A DNA stretch of 64,000 bases from Hymenobacter negativus (GTDB lineage: Bacteria; Bacteroidota; Bacteroidia; Cytophagales; Hymenobacteraceae), in contig NZ_JAGETZ010000013.1 of the NCBI RefSeq assembly GCF_017571495.1, forward strand, positions 161,572-225,571, given 5' to 3'. Each line of letters opens with the position of its first letter. Position 1 is the stretch's first letter. Positions 58,652 through 64,000 of this stretch are shown one piece after another. The translations under genes were made by a program, and so were the position numbers. The notes beneath the pieces are model-generated. The model made no database searches. It worked only from the letters and a program-made list of their open reading frames with translations, and was not told where the DNA came from.

Positions 58652-59022
58652 GGGCGAATAAATTTTGGGTGAAGATAAAGCGGCGCGCCGAAAGCTACGC
58701 TTTATCCCGGGCTTGCTCGCAGCTTGTGCCTCAGCGCGGTTTGAATTTAGCCTCGGAACTTGAGCAAAACCAAAACGCCACCCCAAACGTGCCGCTGCAT
58801 CCCTACCGCCGTCATAATCCATTAGTTAGGATTAGCTGGGCAGTAGAAATGCGGCGGTAAGCTTGCTGTGGCGTTCTGGTGTCCCTTCAGACGACCGTTC
58901 AACGGATGAGCTTTTGCCCTTTTGGGTCTTGGCATTGATTTTTACTGCCGCGTCGGGCTACTTCCTCATCTCTTCAGGCGTGGTCCCAGCCATTTGGGTG
59001 GGCTTACTGCCTGTCAGATGCG
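58652..59022. other. Intergenic region with no supported gene
   Basis: No feature was recognised in this 371-bp gap, apart from the upstream leader of the coiled-coil gene. Confidence 0.35.
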
Positions 59023-60567
59023 TTACTTTTTGGCGTTAGCGTTGGTGTTGTCACGGGCCACGTCGGGTATCGACCACAGGAAGGCAGTACGCAGGCGCTT
59101 GTTAAAGCGCGGCATGGTGCGGGCCACGTACGTATCGCTGATGTAGCCCGGGTCGGTGGCGCTGGGGCCGAAGGACGCCTGCATGTGGCAGCTCATGCAG
59201 TTGGTCCGGATGCCAAAGTTGTTGTTGACCACCACGCCTTTGGTGCGCAGCTGGGCCGGCAGGGTAAAGGTCTGGCTGCTAAAAGGCGCTTCGAGATAGG
59301 GATTGAAGGTATAAACCGAAGCGCCCTCGTAGATGCCATCTTTGGGCACCGGTGGCTGGGCCGGGTTCACCATCTGATAGGATATGGACATGGCATAGTG
59401 GCGGGGCGCTCCCGTGAGCTGCTTAGGCCGGGCCGCTACCACGGCTGCTGAACTGGGGTCGGGCACAAGGTCGGGGTTGGGGGTCCACCACATGGTTTGC
59501 CAGGTCCAGTTGTTGATTTCCTCGGTGGCAATGTGCATGCCAACGAGGATGGCATAATCACCGGTTCGGGCAATGTGCTGGGTGGTATCGTGCTGGGCCT
59601 GGTTGAGGGCCTTGGCTTCGTCGGCGGTAAGCTGGTAGTAGATAAAATCAGTCAGGTTGTAGGTGTTGTTGGCCGTAGGACCGGTGCAGCTGAAAGGGGC
59701 ATTGCCCTGCGCTTTGTTCGGTTTGACGCGGTTGAGCGGGTCGACGTAAATGCAGGAAGACCACAGCGACTGGTAGAAGCCGCCCTTGGGCGGAGTGGGC
59801 GGGCTGCCGGTCCAGGTCTTCATCTTGTATAGTGCGCCGGCCTTCGAGGCAGGCACTATCTCATACATGGGCTTGATGGCGGTGGCCCGATTGGAGAAGC
59901 CCGAAATGCCCGGCGTTCCCTGATTGAGCATGTTCTGAAGGGTGGCGGGCAGAAAGAGCTTCTTCCGCACAATGGTATCGGCGGCGTCGGGGCTGTAGCT
60001 CACCATTTCGAGCACCGTGGTATCGGCCCCGTCGCTGACGCGGTGCGCAGCTGCCAGCGCATCAAAACGGCCGCGGAGCTTGGGGTCCCGGTTGAACTGG
60101 CGCGGCCGGTCCAGGGCCCGCTTGATGGTGCCTAGCGGGCGAACCAGCTGGCCCTTGAACTGGGTGGGGTGGGCGGCACTTTCCAGCGTAAGGGCATTGA
60201 CCTCGGCTTTGGTGTGCCAGGTTTCGAATACCCGCAGCCGGGCGCCGCCGTATGATTGCGACGTGAGGCTGGTGATGGCCGTCCAGATACCCCAGCCGTG
60301 TTGGCTGATGGCGGTGTTGTTGCCGGCCGCTACCCAGCCGTTGATGGTGCTGCTGTCCTGCGGAAAAACGAAGCCTGGAATGCCCGGGTCGGGCAGTGGC
60401 ACGGGCTGCACGCCGGGACCAGCCTGACTGCCCAGCTGGCCGGAAGCGGAATCAACTGGCTGGCCGGTTGCTGTCGTGGCGGTTTCCGATTTCGAATTAT
60501 TGGTGGAACATCCGCTTAGCCCGAGGCCAAGGGATAGCATGGCTGGTAGAAGGTATTGCTTTTTCAT
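59023..60567 (-). CDS. Lipoprotein with a single CxxCH haem motif, unknown function
   Basis: The 514-aa protein starts with a lipoprotein signal (MKKQYLLPAMLSLGLGLSGC). A Thr/Ser/Gln-rich linker follows, then a globular region that includes GWGIWTAITSLTSQSYGG, FETWHTKAEVN, DGIYEGASVYTFNPYLEAPF and, near the C-terminus, NCMSCHMQASFGPSATDPGY. The CMSCH is a haem c-attachment motif. The protein is exported and probably an electron-transfer or catalytic lipoprotein, but I do not recognise its family. Confidence 0.7.
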   Translation of the reverse strand: MKKQYLLPAMLSLGLGLSGCSTNNSKSETATTATGQPVDSASGQLGSQAGPGVQPVPLPDPGIPGFVFPQDSSTINGWVAAGNNTAISQHGWGIWTAITSLTSQSYGGARLRVFETWHTKAEVNALTLESAAHPTQFKGQLVRPLGTIKRALDRPRQFNRDPKLRGRFDALAAAHRVSDGADTTVLEMVSYSPDAADTIVRKKLFLPATLQNMLNQGTPGISGFSNRATAIKPMYEIVPASKAGALYKMKTWTGSPPTPPKGGFYQSLWSSCIYVDPLNRVKPNKAQGNAPFSCTGPTANNTYNLTDFIYYQLTADEAKALNQAQHDTTQHIARTGDYAILVGMHIATEEINNWTWQTMWWTPNPDLVPDPSSAAVVAARPKQLTGAPRHYAMSISYQMVNPAQPPVPKDGIYEGASVYTFNPYLEAPFSSQTFTLPAQLRTKGVVVNNNFGIRTNCMSCHMQASFGPSATDPGYISDTYVARTMPRFNKRLRTAFLWSIPDVARDNTNANAKK

Positions 60568-60694
60568 AAGCTGCTGAAAATGTTAAGGAGTCGTGCAGCC
60601 AAAGCTCCGGGTTAAGGAATTGCCGGGTAAGGGTATAAATACCTGATTTTTACAGCTTTCAGTTTATAGTTGCCGAGGCAGTAGATTGGATAAT

Positions 60695-60731
60695 AAAAAA
60701 CGTCGTGCCGAACAGGGTTCAGCACGACGTT
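60695..60731 (-). terminator. Terminator of the M16 gene
   Basis: Read on the minus strand, AACGTCGTGCTGAAC pairs with GTTCGGCACGACGTT and TTTTTT follows. Confidence 0.8.
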
Positions 60732-60763
60732 GCTACTAAAGTTTCGCTTATATAACCGGCCGC

Positions 60764-63700
60764 TTAGCTTTTGCCCTTCTTGGTTTTGGTTTTCACCTTG
60801 CCACCGTCTTCGGTTTTTGCTTTCTCCTTGCCTTCGGCGGGCATGGCCATTGAGGCAGGCGCGGGAGCAGGCATTTTCTGCATCATGGTTTCGGCGGCGG
60901 GCTTGCCATCCATATCCAGTTCTACCACGGGGTAGCCGAGGGCTTGCAGGGCGGGCAGCTGCTTGTTGTCACCAACTACCACGATGTACATCTTGTCGGC
61001 GGGCAGGTACTGCTTGGCTGAGGCCTGCACGTCTTCCTTCTTCAGGTTTTTCAGGATGTCGGTTTGCTGCTGCACGTAGCTCGGGTCGAGGTTATACTCC
61101 ACCAGGCGGGCCAGGAAGCCGGCTTTCTGCTGGCCGGTTTCGTACTTGAGGGCGTCGCTCTGGCCCACGGACGACTGCACGAAAGCCAGCTCCTCATCCG
61201 AAATGCCGTTGGGGTAATTCGTGATTTCGCTCATGAACTCCTTCACCGAGGGGGCCGTAGCATCAGCCCGTACGCCGGCCTGGGCCGTGAACGGACCCGC
61301 GTAGCGCGTGCCGCTGAAGCCCGAGCGGGCACCGTAGGTGTAGCCCTTGTTCTCGCGCAGGTTCAGGTTGATGCGCGAGTTGAAGGCGCCGCCGAGCAGA
61401 TAGTTGGCCAGGTAGGCGCGGTAGTACGGGCCTGTGGCATCGTAGGGGAGGTTAGGCAGGTAGCCCACCCGGATTTCCGACTGCGCCGCGCCCGGCTTGT
61501 TCACGAAGTAGATGGTGGTTTTGTCGGGCTGCACACCGGCTACATCGGTTGGGATGGTCACGTCTTTCTTAGTCCATCCCTTCAGGAAGCCCAGCTTGGA
61601 GTCGAGGCCCGCCTGGTCCACATCGCCCACCACTACGAGGTAGCTCACGTTGGGCGCGTAGTAGGTGTTGTAGAAGCTCTTTACGTCGTCGAGCGTGAGG
61701 CTGCTCACTGAGGCGGTGGTGCCCGCCACGGCGGTACCGGCGATGCTGTTTTGGCCGTAAATCAGACGATTATACGTCAGGTCGGCGATGACGGCAGGTT
61801 GGTTGGCGAAGTTGGCAATCTTCTCCAATTGCTGCTTTTTCAGGCGGTCGAAGTCTTCCGCATCGAAGCGCGGGTGCAGCAGGCGCTGCTCCAGCAAGGC
61901 CATGGTGGCGGGCAGGTTTTTGGTGAGGCTCTGCACGTACACAGTGGTCTCGTTGTCACCGGCATACACCGAGATGTCTGAGCCCAACTTGTCGAGTGCA
62001 GCTGACAGCTGCTCGCCGGTATATTTTTCCGAGCCTTCGTTCAGCATACTGGCCGTCAGTTCGGCGATGCCGGCTTTACCAGGCATGCTCTGCTCCAGGC
62101 GGTGGCCGCCGCGGATGCTCAGGCGCATGGTTACTGCCGGAATCTCGGTGTTCTTCGTGCCAACTATTTTCAGGCCGTTGGGCAGCGTTTCCTGGTACAA
62201 GGCCGGCACTTTCACCACCGGGTTGGCCCCGGAAGCGGGCTGCTTGTTGCGGTCGAAGGTATCGGTCGCCTTGTTATACTTGAGACCCTCGTACCCGTAG
62301 TTGGGCGCTTTATAGGCCGATTTATCAGCAGTATAGTTGTCGGATTTGGCGGCGGCCACGCTGCCGGATTTGGGCAGTACGCTCAGAATTACGGCGTGCT
62401 TGCCCTTGATGTACTGGTTGTACACGCGCAGAATGTCGGCCTTAGTCAGGCTTTGCAGGCGCTTGGTTTCGACGGTGATGTAGTTCGGGTTGCCGAAGAA
62501 GGTTTGGTTGGCGGCCAGCTGGCTCACCTTGCCCTGCACACTAGCCAAGCCGCTCACAGTCTGGGCTTCGGTCTGGGCTTTGAACTCCTGTACGTCGGCA
62601 TCAGTCACGCCGCGCTTTTCAAACTCCTTCAGCGTGTTACGCACAATCACCTCCGTGCTGTCCAGCGTCTTGCCGGGGAAGGGCAGGGCTATCAAATCGA
62701 AGAAGCCGCCCAGCTCCGAGTTCAGCTGGTAAGACTGCGCCTGCACGGCTTTCTGGTTCTTCACCAGGTTTTTGTAAAGCAGCGAGTTCTTGCCGCCGCC
62801 CATAATCTGGGCCAGCGCATCGAGTGGCATCTCGTCGGGGTGGCCGTGAGGCACCGTCGGGAATACCACTTGCAGCATGGGGAAACGCACGTTGTCCTGG
62901 TAGCTCACGTAGCGGTCGGCGGTCAGGACGGGCGCGGGCAGCTTGGTCTTTTCCACCGATGGGCCGCGCTTGATGGGACCGAAGTACTTCTCCACCAGCT
63001 TCACCACGTCGGCCGTTTTCACGTCGCCGCCCACGGTGAGCGTGGCATTATTGGGGCCGTACCAGCGCAGGAAGAAGTTCTTGAGGTCCTGCAAATCGGC
63101 GCGGTCCAGGTCTTCGAGGTAGCCGATGGTGAGCCAGGAGTAGGGGTGGCCGTAGGGGTACAGCGTCTTCGAAATGTATTCGCTAGCCAGGCCGTACGGG
63201 CGGTTGTCGTAGTTCTGGCCGCGCTCGTTTTTCACCGTCGAACGCTGGATTTCGAATTTCTTCTGGCTCACGGCATCGAGCAGGAAGCCCATGCGGTCGG
63301 CCTCCAGCCACAGGCCGGTTTCGAGCTGGTTGCTGGGCAGGGTTTCGAAGTAGTTGGTGCGGTCCTGGTTGGTGCTGCCGTTGAGGTTGCCGCCGGCGGC
63401 CGTCACCAGCTTGAAGTGCTGCTGGTCGCCCACGTGGTCGGAGCCCTGGAACATCATGTGCTCGAAGAAGTGGGCGAAGCCCGACTTCCCAATCTGCTCC
63501 CGCGCCGAACCGACGTGGTAGGTCACGTCGACGTGCACCAGCGGGTCGGAATGGTCTTCGCTCACGATGAGTGTGAGGCCGTTAGGGAGCACGTACTTTT
63601 CGTAAGGAATGACCAGTTGGCCGGGCTGCTTGGTCACTTTTTCTAGCAGCTTGGTACCGCCGGGCGTAGTAGCTAAGGCTGTTTTGGCGGCTGGCGCTTT

Positions 63701-63778
63701 CGCCGCGGGCTTTTGCTGAGCAAAGCTGACCGAAGTCACCAAAGCAAGGCCCAGCGTGGAGAGGAAACGGAGGTTCAT
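60764..63778 (-). CDS. M16 family zinc metallopeptidase (two domains in one chain)
   Basis: The 1,004-aa protein has a signal peptide (MNLRFLSTLGLALVTSVSFA). It has the inverted M16 zinc motif HFFEH (His103, Glu106, His107) in GFAHFFEHMMFQGS, then TNYFETLPSNQLETGLWLEA. A second M16 domain begins around residue 510 and contains GIAELTASMLNEGSEKYTGE, where the inverted motif is replaced, as is usual for the inactive half. The C-terminus is a Lys-rich tail (KAKTEDGGKVKTKTKKGKS). It degrades peptides in the periplasm or at the cell surface. Confidence 0.93.
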   Translation of the reverse strand: MNLRFLSTLGLALVTSVSFAQQKPAAKAPAAKTALATTPGGTKLLEKVTKQPGQLVIPYEKYVLPNGLTLIVSEDHSDPLVHVDVTYHVGSAREQIGKSGFAHFFEHMMFQGSDHVGDQQHFKLVTAAGGNLNGSTNQDRTNYFETLPSNQLETGLWLEADRMGFLLDAVSQKKFEIQRSTVKNERGQNYDNRPYGLASEYISKTLYPYGHPYSWLTIGYLEDLDRADLQDLKNFFLRWYGPNNATLTVGGDVKTADVVKLVEKYFGPIKRGPSVEKTKLPAPVLTADRYVSYQDNVRFPMLQVVFPTVPHGHPDEMPLDALAQIMGGGKNSLLYKNLVKNQKAVQAQSYQLNSELGGFFDLIALPFPGKTLDSTEVIVRNTLKEFEKRGVTDADVQEFKAQTEAQTVSGLASVQGKVSQLAANQTFFGNPNYITVETKRLQSLTKADILRVYNQYIKGKHAVILSVLPKSGSVAAAKSDNYTADKSAYKAPNYGYEGLKYNKATDTFDRNKQPASGANPVVKVPALYQETLPNGLKIVGTKNTEIPAVTMRLSIRGGHRLEQSMPGKAGIAELTASMLNEGSEKYTGEQLSAALDKLGSDISVYAGDNETTVYVQSLTKNLPATMALLEQRLLHPRFDAEDFDRLKKQQLEKIANFANQPAVIADLTYNRLIYGQNSIAGTAVAGTTASVSSLTLDDVKSFYNTYYAPNVSYLVVVGDVDQAGLDSKLGFLKGWTKKDVTIPTDVAGVQPDKTTIYFVNKPGAAQSEIRVGYLPNLPYDATGPYYRAYLANYLLGGAFNSRINLNLRENKGYTYGARSGFSGTRYAGPFTAQAGVRADATAPSVKEFMSEITNYPNGISDEELAFVQSSVGQSDALKYETGQQKAGFLARLVEYNLDPSYVQQQTDILKNLKKEDVQASAKQYLPADKMYIVVVGDNKQLPALQALGYPVVELDMDGKPAAETMMQKMPAPAPASMAMPAEGKEKAKTEDGGKVKTKTKKGKS

Positions 63779-64000
63779 TCTTGAAGAAAAAGGTGAAGGA
63801 GTAGGAAACCAGACAGGTAATTGAGCTGCAACTTACTGCTGACGCGCGCAATCGGAACCGGATTAGCGTCGAAAGCCGGGCTTGCGCAGCAAGGGCAAAG
63901 GATGCATCGTCAGGGTTGCGCTGGCGTTACACATGGCTTCATGCCAACCGAAAAAAATAGTCTGCAGAAGCCGCAAGGGGTTTCGCAGAAGTCGCAGAAC

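Noticed and set aside
1..64000. CRISPR array
   Set aside because: No set of regularly spaced identical direct repeats with unique spacers was found; the only repeated units are the gene-separating repeats at 18070-22256.

Overview
The window reads as a chromosomal segment of a GC-rich Bacteroidota of the Hymenobacter/Cytophagales type. The case rests on four kinds of evidence: several secreted proteins end in type IX secretion (T9SS) sorting domains; one carries the gliding-motility type B C-terminus; an M1 and an M16 peptidase, RNase Y, ZapA and ClpB have the usual Bacteroidota look; and promoter-like TAnnTTTG boxes occur. No rRNA, clear tRNA, CRISPR array or intact transposase was seen.

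Layout. 1-7,560: secreted polysaccharide/protein degradation (partial M36-type protease, PL1 pectate lyase, T9SS protein, sorbosone-dehydrogenase-like lipoprotein, clan GH-A glycosidase with T9SS tail). 7,768-9,771: a 7TM-DISM membrane sensor fused to a transposase-derived zinc-ribbon. 9,775-17,970: pirin, gliding-type protein, ABC-F ATPase, Nudix hydrolase, membrane protein plus a decayed paralogue, F420/NADP oxidoreductase-like protein, cupin. 18,070-22,256: an array of same-strand small-gene cassettes (YefM/YoeB with a nonsense codon, VapBC-like pair, an unrecognised two-gene pair, DUF3800 with a possible structured RNA, and two copies of an unknown 145-aa gene) punctuated by eight copies of a ~35-60 bp repeat, usually directly after stop codons. 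22,364-24,415: an unusual three-gene unit ending in a low-GC AAA ATPase. 24,560-28,680: clpB followed by an insertion bounded by a duplicate of the clpB 3' end, carrying a MORN-like secreted protein and a broken antitoxin/PIN pair. 28,675-34,455: TetR/VOC divergent pair, two AraC regulators, SDR, aldo/keto reductase.

34,764-46,590 (minus strand) is the most striking region: a seven-gene, ~12-kb operon-like run of proteins without signal peptides. In transcription order it holds an 812-aa beta-rich protein, a 334-aa ABBA/DMATS-prenyltransferase-like protein, a 288-aa terpene-cyclase-like alpha/alpha protein with a DADDTA motif, a 206-aa stand-alone copy of the first protein's N-terminal domain, an EEP-superfamily (DNase I/CdtB/sphingomyelinase fold) protein with its catalytic residues, a second EEP-like protein in which those residues are lost, and a 1,560-aa protein made of amphipathic beta repeats. 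I do not recognise this set as a described system.

47,158-64,000: two paralogous small secreted proteins, HupE/UreJ-like membrane protein, M1 peptidase, cytochrome b561-like protein, aminotransferase, N-acetylmuramoyl-L-alanine amidase, lipoprotein, rny, zapA with a coiled-coil partner, a single-haem lipoprotein and a double-domain M16 peptidase. All identifications come from reading the sequence; no database search was run.
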